Shown piece after piece: positions 23,522-32,938 of a stretch of DNA of 64,000 nucleotides (within the stretch, counting starts at the first letter, position 1; each line of letters starts with the position of its first letter). The stretch comes from Vibrio gallaecicus (GTDB lineage: Bacteria; Pseudomonadota; Gammaproteobacteria; Enterobacterales; Vibrionaceae). The notes under the pieces were generated by a model, which was given only the letters and a program-made list of their open reading frames with translations, was not told the DNA's origin and made no database searches. The stretch lies in assembly GCF_024347495.1 (NCBI RefSeq), contig NZ_AP025490.1:2356001-2420000 (forward strand), given 5' to 3'. The translations under genes and the position numbers were made by a program.

Positions 23522-23600
23522 GATGGAAATCAAAAACGTTTTCTGAAATAATGCGCCAAAACATCAGCCACTAACTTGAATATCAATACTAAGGAAATTC

Positions 23601-24458
23601 ATGACAGCTCAAAATATTGATGGAAAGCTAATTTCTCAAACCGTTCGCTCTGAAGTCGCAGCACGTGTTAAAGCTCGCACTGAGGCGGGTTTACGAGCTC
23701 CAGGATTAGCAGTTGTATTAGTGGGTGAAGACCCAGCATCTCAAGTTTATGTAGGAAGCAAGCGTAAAGCATGTGAAGAAGTCGGGTTTGTTTCAAAATC
23801 CTACGACCTAGATGCAACCGCAACTGAAGAAGAACTATTAAACTTAGTTGATCAGCTTAATGAAGATCCTGAGATTGATGGCATCTTAGTCCAACTACCT
23901 TTACCTGCTGGAATTGACAGCACTCATGTTTTAGAGCGCATTACTCCAGAAAAAGACGTAGATGGATTCCACCCATATAATGTGGGCCGCCTTGCTCAAC
24001 GTATGCCAAAGCTTCGCTCTTGCACACCTAAAGGCATCATTACTCTACTAGACAGATACAACATTGACTTACGTGGTAAACACGCCGTTGTTGTTGGTGC
24101 ATCTAACATTGTTGGTCGCCCTATGACTTTAGAGCTTTTACTAGCGGGCTGTACGACAACAACTTGTCACCGCTTTACTAAAGATCTTGAAGGTCACGTT
24201 CGCCAAGCAGATGTGGTTGTGGTTGCGGTAGGTAAACCTAATTTCATCCCTGGCGCGTGGATTAAGAAAGGTGCAATCGTGGTCGATGTAGGTATTAACC
24301 GACTAGATTCGGGCAAGCTTGTCGGTGATGTTGAATACGATGTAGCAAAAGAGAACGCGAGCTTCATTACTCCGGTTCCTGGCGGTGTAGGTCCTATGAC
24401 TGTTGCTAGCCTCATCGAAAATACGATGATCGCTTGTGAGCAGTTTCATTCAAAATAA
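23601..24458 (+). CDS. folD: Methylene-THF dehydrogenase / methenyl-THF cyclohydrolase
   Basis: Interconverts 5,10-methylene-THF and 10-formyl-THF, supplying one-carbon units for purines. 285 aa. Catalytic Tyr50 and Lys54 are in [37 protein letters not shown] and [14 protein letters not shown] are the second signature; the NADP loop is [10 protein letters not shown] (about 166–175). Single gene with a PurR-like operator pair upstream and a terminator downstream, so it is probably repressed when purines are plentiful. Confidence 0.97.
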   Translation: MTAQNIDGKLISQTVRSEVAARVKARTEAGLRAPGLAVVLVGEDPASQVYVGSKRKACEEVGFVSKSYDLDATATEEELLNLVDQLNEDPEIDGILVQLPLPAGIDSTHVLERITPEKDVDGFHPYNVGRLAQRMPKLRSCTPKGIITLLDRYNIDLRGKHAVVVGASNIVGRPMTLELLLAGCTTTTCHRFTKDLEGHVRQADVVVVAVGKPNFIPGAWIKKGAIVVDVGINRLDSGKLVGDVEYDVAKENASFITPVPGGVGPMTVASLIENTMIACEQFHSK

Positions 24459-24510
24459 TCTGAGTTCAAGGTTCCCCCGAAATTAAGGGAGACATAAACT
24501 CATTCAAATT

Positions 24511-24545
24511 AAAAAGCCGCGGCGTTCATAACGCAGCGGCTTTTG
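24511..24545. terminator. Bidirectional terminator between folD and mltB
   Basis: AAAAGCCGCGGCGT and ACGCAGCGGCTTTT pair with a single mismatch around TCATA; T runs on both strands. Confidence 0.88.
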
Positions 24546-24581
24546 TTTATTTTCAAATGAGTAGTCTTTCAGATGGCACAA

Positions 24582-25580
24582 TCAGTTGAATTTAATTCTA
24601 TCTGCTAAGTGACTCACCGCGAGTGCAAAGTAATACGAGCGATTCCACTTCATCAGGACGTTGTAGTTGTTATAAACCAAATACGAACGACCTGATTGAT
24701 CATCTGGCATAATTAACCAAGCTTGAATGTCTTCATCCAGCTTAGGCAATGCACTGCCATCAAAACGCTTCACACCAAGTTCAGACCACTCCTGTAAATA
24801 CTTAGCTTTGTCTGCCGTTCTACCTTGCAGATCAAGAGAAATATCAGAAGGAACAGAAACCTGGCGACCCCAAGTATATTGGTCATCCCAGCCTGACTGG
24901 TTTAGATAGTTAGCAGCAGAGGCAAACACATCTTCTTCAGTATTCCAGATGTCTTTTTTACCATCACCACTACCATCCGCAGCATAAGCTAGAAATGAAC
25001 TAGGCATGAATTGAGGTTGCCCCATTGCCCCAGCCCATGAACCTTTCATATCTTTAGGCTTGATATGACCTTCTTCAAGAATGGTTAATGCAGCCATTGC
25101 CTCTTTACTAAAAAAGGCTTCACGACGACCGTCATAAGCCATTGTCGTCAAAGCATCGATGACACTATAGTTACCAGTAAACTTGCCGAAGTTACTTTCC
25201 ACGCCCCATAGCGCAACAATAAACCTAGGTTGAACACCGTATTCCTTACCAATTCGATGAAGGGCTTCATAATGTTTTTTATACAAGGTTTGTGCTTGCT
25301 TCACTTTCCATGCCGGGACGGCTCTAGGAATGTATTCATCTAAGGTTAGCTTTTTTTCTGGCTGATTTTTATCGGCTTTGACGGCTCTTGGTTTGAAAGT
25401 TACGCCATCAAACGCTTCTTCAAGAATAACTTCTGAAATACCGTGCTCACGACCTTGAGTTTTTAATTTCTCAACATACTGTTCAAAACTCAATTCATTA
25501 GCGAATGAGTTACTCGTCATCAGGCTACTCGCCAATAACAAGCCTGTTAAGCCAACTGTCGATTTACTTAATTTACTCAA
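24582..25580 (-). CDS. mltB: Periplasmic lytic murein transglycosylase B family
   Basis: Cleaves the MurNAc–GlcNAc bond of peptidoglycan with formation of 1,6-anhydroMurNAc. 332 aa with a signal peptide 1–28 (cleavage after SFA) and no lipobox cysteine, so it is predicted to be soluble, unlike E. coli MltB. The catalytic acid is Glu128 in LWGVESNFG; GSWAGAMGQPQFMPSSF and the GDG calcium-like loop follow. It lies 24 bases downstream of ycgL and is probably co-transcribed with it. Confidence 0.92.
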   Translation of the reverse strand: MSKLSKSTVGLTGLLLASSLMTSNSFANELSFEQYVEKLKTQGREHGISEVILEEAFDGVTFKPRAVKADKNQPEKKLTLDEYIPRAVPAWKVKQAQTLYKKHYEALHRIGKEYGVQPRFIVALWGVESNFGKFTGNYSVIDALTTMAYDGRREAFFSKEAMAALTILEEGHIKPKDMKGSWAGAMGQPQFMPSSFLAYAADGSGDGKKDIWNTEEDVFASAANYLNQSGWDDQYTWGRQVSVPSDISLDLQGRTADKAKYLQEWSELGVKRFDGSALPKLDEDIQAWLIMPDDQSGRSYLVYNNYNVLMKWNRSYYFALAVSHLADRIKFN

Positions 25581-25604
25581 TGCTTCCTCCTTGAATTAAT
25601 GTAC

Positions 25605-25889
25605 TTAATCTTCATTATCCGCTTGTGCTTTACGCTCTTTATACAGTTCCAGCTCGTTCACTGGTGGCGGTGGCACTTGCAAAAAGAAGCCATCTTCAGC
25701 CATTGATACCTTCACTTTTTCAATATCAACTTGAGCCAAAGTTCTGCCTTCCATTTTGATGACCATAACAAAGCTAGGTTTACCAAACATTTGCATCAGT
25801 GCGTCAGGAACTTGTGAAAAATCATCCTTCTTAGGAATATAAAGGTATGTGCCTTCTTTCTTAGAGCTTTTATAAATAGAACACAGCAT
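25605..25889 (-). CDS. ycgL: YcgL domain protein
   Basis: 94-aa cytoplasmic protein of the YcgL family ([20 protein letters not shown], then [17 protein letters not shown]). The fold is known, the function is not. The gene is divergent from minCDE, the association seen in enterobacteria (ycgL–minC), and precedes mltB. Confidence 0.92.
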   Translation of the reverse strand: MLCSIYKSSKKEGTYLYIPKKDDFSQVPDALMQMFGKPSFVMVIKMEGRTLAQVDIEKVKVSMAEDGFFLQVPPPPVNELELYKERKAQADNED

Positions 25890-26109
25890 GACAAGCCTTT
25901 TTTATAGTTTATAACCACAAAACTCTAAGTTGAGAGTAATGTCGTTTATATAGATGAAATATTGGGAACAAAACGTTCATTTGACAACAAGATTACTTGC
26001 TGTGCTTGGTTTGGGAATATAACATGATAAACCTAGTTTCAGGCAATTCCCTTTATTGTAAAGATGAAAGAAATTGTAGCCATTCGTTATTGAGGTCCTG
26101 TAGTTTTCG

Positions 26110-26772
26110 ATGTCTAGTAACCCAGATCTAAAAGGTAGCAGTTTTACTCTATCTGTATTGCATTTATCAGATGCCCAAGTCGAAAATGCGGTGGCTTTCC
26201 TCCAAGAGAAAGTAACGCAAGCACCTTCATTTTTTGAAGCGGCTCCGGTTGTGATCAATATCAGCCAAGTAGAAGGTGATATTGATTTTTCTCAACTGAA
26301 AAAAGGGATTTCTCTTGCAGGGATGATCCCTGTGGGTATTGCAGGCTGCAAAGATAAACGTATACAAAATTTAGCGAAGGAAGCCGGATTTGCTGTGATG
26401 ACAGCAAGTAAATCGCCTTCCCAAGCACCCGCAACAATGGCGCCTACTAAAGTTGTCAGAACCCCTATTCGTTCTGGGCAGCAGGTTTACGCTAAAGACT
26501 GTGATTTAGTGATCCTTAGCCATGTCAGTGCTGGAGCTGAAGTTATTGCTGATGGCAGCATCCATATTCATGGCACACTACGCGGCAGAGCTATCGCTGG
26601 TGCAAGTGGCCAAACGCAAGCCAAAGTCATTTGTAATGATTTACAAGCTGAGCTTGTTTCTATTGCTGGTAACTATTGGTTAAGCGACCAAATTGAAAGC
26701 GAATACTGGCAGAAGAAGATCATACTCAGTATGACTGATGATGTTCTGCACTTAGATGTACTCGCGATTTAG
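26110..26772 (+). CDS. minC: Septum-site determining protein MinC
   Basis: Inhibits FtsZ assembly away from mid-cell. 220 aa: N-terminal FtsZ-inhibiting domain (about 8–100) and C-terminal beta-helix domain (about 115–220) with the family motif [18 protein letters not shown] and GRAIAG. First gene of minCDE; 21 bases before minD. Confidence 0.97.
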   Translation: MSSNPDLKGSSFTLSVLHLSDAQVENAVAFLQEKVTQAPSFFEAAPVVINISQVEGDIDFSQLKKGISLAGMIPVGIAGCKDKRIQNLAKEAGFAVMTASKSPSQAPATMAPTKVVRTPIRSGQQVYAKDCDLVILSHVSAGAEVIADGSIHIHGTLRGRAIAGASGQTQAKVICNDLQAELVSIAGNYWLSDQIESEYWQKKIILSMTDDVLHLDVLAI

Positions 26773-26793
26773 AAAGATAAAAAGGAAAAAACA

Positions 26794-27606
26794 ATGGCAC
26801 GCATTATTGTTGTAACGTCAGGTAAAGGTGGAGTTGGTAAAACGACATCAAGTGCGGCTATCGCCTCTGGCTTAGCGCTAAAAGGCAAAAAAACCGCCGT
26901 AATTGATTTCGATATCGGCTTACGTAATCTAGATTTAATCATGGGCTGTGAACGCAGGGTCGTCTATGACTTTGTTAACGTGATCAATGGTGAAGCAACA
27001 CTAAACCAAGCAATGATCAAAGATAAGCGTACAGATAACCTATTTATTCTGCCCGCTTCTCAAACTCGCGATAAAGATGCCTTGACGAAAGATGGCGTAA
27101 AACGTGTATTTGCTGAATTAGATGAGATGGGCTTTGACTTCATCATCTGTGATTCACCAGCAGGTATCGAGCAAGGTGCTCTAATGGCACTTTACTTCGC
27201 AGACGAAGCCATTGTTACGACTAACCCAGAAGTTTCTTCAGTACGCGATTCAGACCGTATTCTAGGAATTTTAGACTCAAAATCACGACGTGCCGAAGAT
27301 GGGCTAGAGCCAGTAAAGCAGCACTTACTGTTAACTCGTTACAACCCAGCGCGTGTGACTCAAGGTGAAATGCTTAGCGTAGAAGATGTTGAAGATATTC
27401 TTCATATTTCACTATTAGGTGTTATCCCTGAGAGCCAAGCAGTCTTGAACGCTTCAAACAAAGGTGTACCCGTTATCTTTGATGACGCGACAGATGCAGG
27501 CATGGCATATAACGATACCGTAGAACGACTACTCGGTAACCAAGTTGATTTCCGTTTCTTAACGGAAGAGAAGAAGGGCATCTTCAAACGACTGTTCGGA
27601 GGCTAA
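26794..27606 (+). CDS. minD: Septum-site determining ATPase MinD
   Basis: Membrane-cycling ParA-family ATPase that activates MinC. 270 aa with deviant Walker A SGKGGVGKTT (10–19), Walker B-like FIICDSPAGIE and a C-terminal amphipathic membrane-targeting helix (KKGIFKRLFGG). Ribosome site AAGGAAA precedes the start; minE begins six bases after the stop. Confidence 0.98.
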   Translation: MARIIVVTSGKGGVGKTTSSAAIASGLALKGKKTAVIDFDIGLRNLDLIMGCERRVVYDFVNVINGEATLNQAMIKDKRTDNLFILPASQTRDKDALTKDGVKRVFAELDEMGFDFIICDSPAGIEQGALMALYFADEAIVTTNPEVSSVRDSDRILGILDSKSRRAEDGLEPVKQHLLLTRYNPARVTQGEMLSVEDVEDILHISLLGVIPESQAVLNASNKGVPVIFDDATDAGMAYNDTVERLLGNQVDFRFLTEEKKGIFKRLFGG

Positions 27607-27612
27607 TATACG

Positions 27613-27876
27613 ATGTCATTACTAGAGTTTTTTAGACCACAAAAGAAAACCACTGCAAATTTAGCAAAAGAGCGTTTACAAATTATTGTTGCTGAACGCC
27701 GCAGTCATGGTGATCCTTCACCTTCATATTTACCACAGCTTAAAGAAGATATTCTTAAAGTGATTGCTAAGTATGTAGATGTAGACCCCTCAATGGTTGA
27801 TCTTTCTTTCGAGCATAAAGATGATGACATTTCAGTACTCGAACTGAATGTAAAACTGCCAGACGACGAAAAGTAA
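27613..27876 (+). CDS. minE: Cell division topological specificity factor MinE
   Basis: Stimulates MinD ATPase and drives pole-to-pole oscillation. 87 aa: anti-MinCD segment [18 protein letters not shown] (about 15–32) and C-terminal dimerisation domain ending in [10 protein letters not shown]. Last gene of the min operon, followed by a terminator. Confidence 0.97.
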   Translation: MSLLEFFRPQKKTTANLAKERLQIIVAERRSHGDPSPSYLPQLKEDILKVIAKYVDVDPSMVDLSFEHKDDDISVLELNVKLPDDEK

Positions 27877-27904
27877 TCACTTACTTTCATCTTGATGTAA
27901 TACG

Positions 27905-27938
27905 TAAAAAAAGAGAGCCTCGGCTCTCTTTTTTATTT
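27905..27938. terminator. Bidirectional terminator between minE and rnd
   Basis: AAAAAAAGAGAGCC and GGCTCTCTTTTTTA form a perfect stem with a very short loop, with A and T runs on either side. Confidence 0.92.
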
Positions 27939-27977
27939 CTATTAAATCAGAAAAACAGTAATTAGTTTTCCCTCATG

Positions 27978-29096
27978 CTATTTAATTTTTTTGTCCAGAT
28001 GAACACCAAGTAACTCTAAACGCCAGCCTTGCATAACATCTGGTAGCTTTTCAGGATTACGCTTGTGTTTCCAAACCCAGCTTAGCATTTGATTTAATTG
28101 CTTCTTAGACGCTAAAAACTCCGTCGCTAAACCACTCTTTTCAGACGCTAATTTCACTTCATCTTTCAATACTTTAAAGATTTGTTTGTAACCAGGGAAG
28201 TCCATCAAACGTTCCACAACCGCTGGGTACTCTTCTTCAGGCGTGTGCTCTGCAAGTTTCACAATAGAGCTTAGTTTTGCCCCGTGACGGCGAACCGAAC
28301 GAATATCAAACCCTTCTTTTTCCATATCTTTCGGATTTTTAAGTGCAAACCGAGCCACAGCCCATAAGTCTTGCTCTTTAAATACGAAATTAAGCGCGAG
28401 ATCTCGTTTGATCGCTTCTTTTAGTCGCCAAGTTGCTAATGGCTTAAGAATCGCCAGTTGATTTGGTTTAAGCTGCCATGCCCCTTTTATATCAAGGTAT
28501 GCTTTTTCAGGCTCACTTGGACGAATACGCTTGGCTACTTGCAAAGCCGACTCTTGCTTGGCTGCATCCCACCAGCCCACTTCTGTCACTTTATCTAACA
28601 GCTTGTTATACATCGGCAATAAGTAATGCACGTCTGCTGCTGCGTAATCTAGCTGCTTTTGGGAAAGTGGGCGCGCTAGCCAATCCGTTCGAGATTCACT
28701 TTTATCCAAATCAACACCGACAAACTCAGAAACTAATGCAGCAAAGCCAGTCGACAAACCATGCCCTAAGAAAGCCGCCATGATTTGTGTATCAACCATT
28801 GGCGTTGGTGTACAACCAAAAGCATTTTGGAACACTTCAAGGTCTTCACCACAGGCATGCAATACTTTCAATACCGAAGTGTCTTGCAATAAGTCGACAA
28901 ACGGTGTCATTTCATCAAGTGCGACAGGGTCGATTAAAGATAATGTTTCACCATCAAATAACTGAATTAAACCTAACTGAGGATAATAGGTTCTTGTTCG
29001 CACGAATTCCGTATCGAGCATAACAACATCAGCTTCTCGTGCTTGAAGGCAGACTTGCTCAAGATCTTGCAATTGGGTAATGATTTGATAGTTCAC
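27978..29096 (-). CDS. rnd: Ribonuclease D
   Basis: 3'-to-5' exoribonuclease in tRNA 3' maturation. DEDD nuclease residues in MLDTEFVRTRTYYPQLG, MVDTQIMAAFLG and the YAAADVHYLLPMY motif, then two HRDC domains. I start at the GTG at 29096 (372 aa), because the product then begins (M)NYQIITQ as in E. coli and V. cholerae, with GAGAG at the right distance; a GTG at 29108 would add four residues. It follows fadD, as in other vibrios, but a terminator lies between them. Confidence 0.93.
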   Translation of the reverse strand: MNYQIITQLQDLEQVCLQAREADVVMLDTEFVRTRTYYPQLGLIQLFDGETLSLIDPVALDEMTPFVDLLQDTSVLKVLHACGEDLEVFQNAFGCTPTPMVDTQIMAAFLGHGLSTGFAALVSEFVGVDLDKSESRTDWLARPLSQKQLDYAAADVHYLLPMYNKLLDKVTEVGWWDAAKQESALQVAKRIRPSEPEKAYLDIKGAWQLKPNQLAILKPLATWRLKEAIKRDLALNFVFKEQDLWAVARFALKNPKDMEKEGFDIRSVRRHGAKLSSIVKLAEHTPEEEYPAVVERLMDFPGYKQIFKVLKDEVKLASEKSGLATEFLASKKQLNQMLSWVWKHKRNPEKLPDVMQGWRLELLGVHLDKKIK

Positions 29097-29132
29097 AAAA
29101 ACTCTCACTAGGTTTCAATAATTGTCGCATAC

Positions 29133-29159
29133 AAAAATGCCGACATAACTGCCGGCATT
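29133..29159 (-). terminator. Terminator of fadD
   Basis: Minus strand AATGCCG, a 10-nt loop, CGGCATT, then TTTGT, 37 bases after the fadD stop. Confidence 0.85.
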
Positions 29160-29195
29160 CTAACACTTTTCACATGATTTTATTAGATTGTCTGC

Positions 29196-30890
29196 TTACG
29201 CACTTTCTAGCTCTGCTAACTTAGCTTCATTCTCTTCACGTAATACGCGGCGAAGAATTTTTCCTACGTTTGTTTTAGGTAACTCTTCTTTGAACTCAAC
29301 AAGTTTAGGAACTTTATAGCCAGTTAAATGCTCACGACAATGGGTAATGATTTCATCTTTCGTTAGGCTAGGATCACGCTTCACTACGTAAATTTTAACA
29401 AGCTCACCAGACACATCATTATCTTGACCTATCGCAGCCACTTCTAACACTTTCCCATGAAGAGCAACCACATCTTCTACTTCATTCGGGTAAACATTAA
29501 AGCCTGAAACTAAAATCATATCTTTCTTACGGTCAACAATGTGTAATAAGCCTTCGTCATCAAACTTAACTATGTCACCTGTTGATAACCAACCTTCTTG
29601 ATTGATCACTTCTTTTGTTGCTTCCGGTCTCTGCCAGTATCCTTGCATCACTTGAGGGCCACGTACTTGCAATTCACCGACTTGATCATTCGATACTGGG
29701 TGACCTTCATCATCAATAATACGAACTTCTGTAGAAGGTACAGGCAAGCCAATAGCACCCGTGTAGTCTTTCAGATCGTATGGGTTCCCGGTTACTAGAG
29801 GTGCACATTCAGTTAAGCCATAGCCTTCCAGTAAATGAATACCTGTCGCTTTCTTCCACTGTTCCGCAACTGCACGTTGAACTGCCATACCGCCACCTAC
29901 AGATAGGCGAAGGTTGCTAAAATCAAGTTCATGGAAATCTTCATTATTGACCAGTGCATTAAACAGCGTATTTACGCCTGTAATAGCGGTAAAGTCATGC
30001 TTTTGTAGTTCTTTAATGAACGCTGGAATATCTCTTGGGTTAGTAATCAATAAGTTTTGACCACCAATTTCAACGAATAATAGGCAGTTCACCGTAAGAG
30101 CAAATACGTGATAAAGCGGCAATGCCGTAACTACCAACTCTCGACCTTCTTCAAGTACAGGACCATAAGCCCCTTTCGCTTGAAGTACATTCGCAATCAT
30201 ATTTCTGTGAGTAAGAATCGCCCCTTTCGCTACACCCGTTGTACCGCCAGTGTATTGAAGGAAAGCAATATCATCTCCCGACATAAACGGTTTTACATAT
30301 TGAAGGCGTCGACCTTTATGCAGTGCTTTTCTAAAAGAGATAGCGCCTGGAAGATCATACTTTGGCACCATACCTTTCACGTATTTGACAACGAAGTCGA
30401 CAATCGTGCCTTTCGCACGAGGTAGCATCTGACCTAGGCTAGTCAATACCACGTGTTTAACTGGTGTGTTATCGACGACTTTTTCTAGCGTGCTAGCAAA
30501 GTTAGAAACGATAACGATAGCTTTAGCGCCAGAATCATTCAGCTGGTGCTCTAATTCACGAGGGGTATACAGAGGGTTCACGTTAACCGCGATCATACCT
30601 GCACGTAATACACCAAATAAGGCAATTGGGTATTGAAGCAAGTTAGGCATCATCAACGCAACTCGATCACCTTTTTTAAGCTTCAAGTCATTTTGCAAGT
30701 AAGCGGCAAAAGCACGGCTGCGCTCTTCTAACTTACGGAATGTCATGACTGAACCCATATTCATAAATGCAGGTTGGTCTGCATATTTCTGAACAGATTG
30801 CTCAAACATTTCAACAAGAGATGCGTATTGATCTGGGTTGATCGTTTCTGGTACGTCACTTGGGTAGCGTGAAAGCCAAGGTTTATCCAC
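29196..30890 (-). CDS. fadD: Long-chain-fatty-acid–CoA ligase
   Basis: Activates imported long-chain fatty acids to acyl-CoA at the inner membrane, feeding beta-oxidation and freeing FadR. 564 aa from a GTG at 30890 that has GAGGAG seven bases upstream. AMP-binding P-loop [11 protein letters not shown] at 213–223, then [10 protein letters not shown] and the [20 protein letters not shown] segment. It lies 108 bases downstream of the alpha/beta hydrolase; a hairpin sits in the gap. FadR control is expected for the family, but I could not find a convincing operator. Confidence 0.96.
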   Translation of the reverse strand: MDKPWLSRYPSDVPETINPDQYASLVEMFEQSVQKYADQPAFMNMGSVMTFRKLEERSRAFAAYLQNDLKLKKGDRVALMMPNLLQYPIALFGVLRAGMIAVNVNPLYTPRELEHQLNDSGAKAIVIVSNFASTLEKVVDNTPVKHVVLTSLGQMLPRAKGTIVDFVVKYVKGMVPKYDLPGAISFRKALHKGRRLQYVKPFMSGDDIAFLQYTGGTTGVAKGAILTHRNMIANVLQAKGAYGPVLEEGRELVVTALPLYHVFALTVNCLLFVEIGGQNLLITNPRDIPAFIKELQKHDFTAITGVNTLFNALVNNEDFHELDFSNLRLSVGGGMAVQRAVAEQWKKATGIHLLEGYGLTECAPLVTGNPYDLKDYTGAIGLPVPSTEVRIIDDEGHPVSNDQVGELQVRGPQVMQGYWQRPEATKEVINQEGWLSTGDIVKFDDEGLLHIVDRKKDMILVSGFNVYPNEVEDVVALHGKVLEVAAIGQDNDVSGELVKIYVVKRDPSLTKDEIITHCREHLTGYKVPKLVEFKEELPKTNVGKILRRVLREENEAKLAELESA

Positions 30891-30962
30891 GATGTTACTC
30901 CTCGTAATAAGCTGACGACCATAACCGCCGCTATTTTTATATGCGGAGTATTACAGCACAGC

Positions 30963-30982
30963 TTTAGTGCTTGAGCACTAAA
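30963..30982. other. Palindrome between the hydrolase gene and fadD
   Basis: TTTAGTGC, loop TTGA, GCACTAAA: an 8-bp perfect palindrome with no T run. It may be an operator or an attenuating hairpin upstream of fadD. Confidence 0.45.
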
Positions 30983-30998
30983 AGGCTCAAACACTTGT

Positions 30999-31850
30999 TT
31001 AAATTTTGTTAACTACACCAAAGATTAGTTCAGATACAGCTATAGGATTCTCTAAATGGCAATGATGACCGCCGGGGATTCTCTCTATTCTTAGGTCACT
31101 ATCGGCTAACTTGTAGCGATTGTGTTGTAAATGACGAAAACCGTTATTGCCTAATATAATTAGTTGCGGGCAAACAATAGATGCCATGATCGCATCCGAA
31201 TGTTCTTGAGACATTCGGTAGAGAGAGTCACACTTTAAATTTGGGTCATATCGCCACTGCCATATACCTTCACGATTAACTACTCCTCTTACAACAATAG
31301 GAGCAATGAGTTCCGGTTTAATATGGTTAGTGATTGATCTTAGCTTTATTGCGTCCTCAATACTTGCCAAAGGACGTGAAGGTTTTCTGCGATGCCGCTG
31401 TCGGCTCAACACCCCATTTCTCAACCGAGAAACTGTTTGCTCAGGTGCTTCAGAAAGAGGTCCATGACCTTCAATTTGAACTAATCCTGATACATTTTCA
31501 GGAAAGGCGGCACTATAACAACTTGCGATTAATGCACCAAGCGAATGTCCTATCAGAACCAATCTGTTTGCTGAGATTTTAGACAATACTTGGTGTAAGT
31601 CATCGATGTAGTCATGAAAAGGGTAAAAAGCCTGAGGTTTATGAGAAGAGAGCCCATGACCCAAAAGATCAATTGCAACCAAGTGTCCTTCTGGGTATAA
31701 AGCTGATAATTCTTCCATTACGGTAGAAAAGCTTGAAGAGTTATCTAGCCAACCATGAATAAAAACGACCGTCACTACGGCCGTTTCAGGGTTTCCTAGC
31801 TCTTGTGCCGCAAGAGTCCCACTTGCGAGGGAATACGATTTTTCAATCAT
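30999..31850 (-). CDS. Alpha/beta hydrolase
   Basis: 283 aa, canonical alpha/beta-hydrolase fold with oxyanion region FIHGWLDNSSSF (about 30–41), nucleophile elbow GHSLG (Ser103) and the catalytic His in PGGHHCHLENP near 260. No signal peptide. Substrate unknown; the position just upstream of fadD, conserved in vibrios, suggests an ester or acyl-CoA linked to lipid metabolism, but this is inference only. Confidence 0.87.
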   Translation of the reverse strand: MIEKSYSLASGTLAAQELGNPETAVVTVVFIHGWLDNSSSFSTVMEELSALYPEGHLVAIDLLGHGLSSHKPQAFYPFHDYIDDLHQVLSKISANRLVLIGHSLGALIASCYSAAFPENVSGLVQIEGHGPLSEAPEQTVSRLRNGVLSRQRHRRKPSRPLASIEDAIKLRSITNHIKPELIAPIVVRGVVNREGIWQWRYDPNLKCDSLYRMSQEHSDAIMASIVCPQLIILGNNGFRHLQHNRYKLADSDLRIERIPGGHHCHLENPIAVSELIFGVVNKI

Positions 31851-31887
31851 CGCTTAGATAAAGCCCTAATGTTAATTTGTATAATGT

Positions 31888-32448
31888 CTATTCAAGGTCT
31901 TTCACAACTCGACCTTGAGTTGGCATAGTTCTGAAATTTCGGCAATGTAAACTGCTGCAAGAGTAATAAGTTGGACCAAAATCGTTAACCACCACTCTCT
32001 CTGTAATTTGCCATAAACGATGATTGTAAATGTCCATGACGGGGAAGGTATAAGGGAACTCACCAATGTTGCCATCTTCTGTACCTGTTGATGTACCAAC
32101 CAGCGTAATTAGTCGCCCTTCAGCAAAACTTAAAGGTTCAAGATACCCGTCGATGTAACCAACAAAACGTCCACTAGGCTCAGCGTTGATGTCTGGCTTT
32201 CCATCCTTTGATATTGGTAAATTTACCACTTCAATTCGAGTTTTATTCTCTAAGTTTGTGATTTTTGCAATCACACCACCTAATCGAATATCACTTGCTT
32301 CTGGTAGCTGATTAACCCACTCCTGATAATCTGTGATCACAGCTTCAGAGTTCGCCTCTAGTTCAGTTGGCAGCGTAGAGCATCCCATCACCAAAGCAGA
32401 AAATAGAATAAGAAAAATAAAACGAAACTTAGGAAATAGAGAAAACAT
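31888..32448 (-). CDS. slp: Slp family outer-membrane lipoprotein
   Basis: 186 aa. A signal peptide with lipobox LVMGC (Cys23) is followed by the Slp domain (VRLGG-like segment DIRLGGVIAKITNLENKTRIEVV, FVGYIDGYLEP, GRLITLVGTSTG). I prefer the ATG at 32448 to that at 32457 because AAGG then lies nine bases upstream rather than touching the start codon. Family members are outer-membrane lipoproteins induced by starvation or stationary phase in E. coli. Possibly co-transcribed with the downstream hydrolase (37-base gap). Confidence 0.88.
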   Translation of the reverse strand: MFSLFPKFRFIFLILFSALVMGCSTLPTELEANSEAVITDYQEWVNQLPEASDIRLGGVIAKITNLENKTRIEVVNLPISKDGKPDINAEPSGRFVGYIDGYLEPLSFAEGRLITLVGTSTGTEDGNIGEFPYTFPVMDIYNHRLWQITERVVVNDFGPTYYSCSSLHCRNFRTMPTQGRVVKDLE

Positions 32449-32487
32449 GATGTGCATCCTTAAAGCAGGAGAAAAGAAAATTCAGCG

Positions 32488-32793
32488 TTAGATATAGATA
32501 TCGACTCCGATAAGCTTGGCAAGTTCCTCTTTTTTAGCTTGATTCATCACATCCATATACTCTTCCATCGCTCGGCGAGCTCGTCCTTCTGGAAGATCAT
32601 ATTGAAGTTGGGCTTTATGAATATCAGACTCTTGGACATGACGAATAGAGTGAGAGACAGCATTAGCAACTTTTGTGGGTTGCCCTACAGACCCTTTATT
32701 ATCACCCTTCTTGACTTCATTCTTCTTATTGGTTCGATTGGTCTTTTGAGTATTGCCTATCGAAGAAGGGGGTAATCCATTAATCGAAACCAT
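32488..32793 (-). CDS. Small basic hypothetical protein, 101 aa
   Basis: Starts at an ATG with GGAGG at the optimal distance. N-terminal about 50 residues are polar and probably unfolded (KTNRTNKKNEVKKGDNKG); the C-terminal half is helical (RARRAMEEYMDVMNQAKKEEL) and ends GVDIYI. No known motif recognised; relatives occur in the same slp–tsaB position in vibrios and are sometimes mislabelled ParA, which is not supported here as there is no nucleotide-binding motif. Confidence 0.7.
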   Translation of the reverse strand: MVSINGLPPSSIGNTQKTNRTNKKNEVKKGDNKGSVGQPTKVANAVSHSIRHVQESDIHKAQLQYDLPEGRARRAMEEYMDVMNQAKKEELAKLIGVDIYI

Positions 32794-32810
32794 GATAGCC
32801 TCCGAATTTG

Positions 32811-32844
32811 ATGATTAACCTGAACACGTCATCAGGTTAATCAT
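32811..32844. other. 12-bp perfect inverted repeat just upstream of the 101-aa gene
   Basis: ATGATTAACCTG and CAGGTTAATCAT separated by 10 bases, 17 bases before the start codon of the 32793 gene and 94 bases past tsaB. No T run follows on either strand, so it is an unlikely simple terminator; operator or translational hairpin are alternatives. Confidence 0.6.
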
Positions 32845-32938
32845 ACTCTGCGATAAATAAACATTTCATTAATGACTTAAGCTGCTAACGTAACTCACAA
32901 CGGCTTAAACAGATTGTCATTAAGTTAGCCTGAAAGGT

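Noticed and set aside
25977..26258. 93-codon minus-strand frame across the minC start
   Set aside because: It overlaps the 5' end of minC in antisense and the minC promoter region; no family match, no ribosome site.
30891..30960. FadR operator upstream of fadD
   Set aside because: AGCTGACGACCAT resembles part of the consensus but the half-site spacing is two bases too short; too weak to call.
32488..32793. ParA-type partition protein
   Set aside because: Only 101 aa, no Walker motif; the name sometimes attached to its relatives is not supported.
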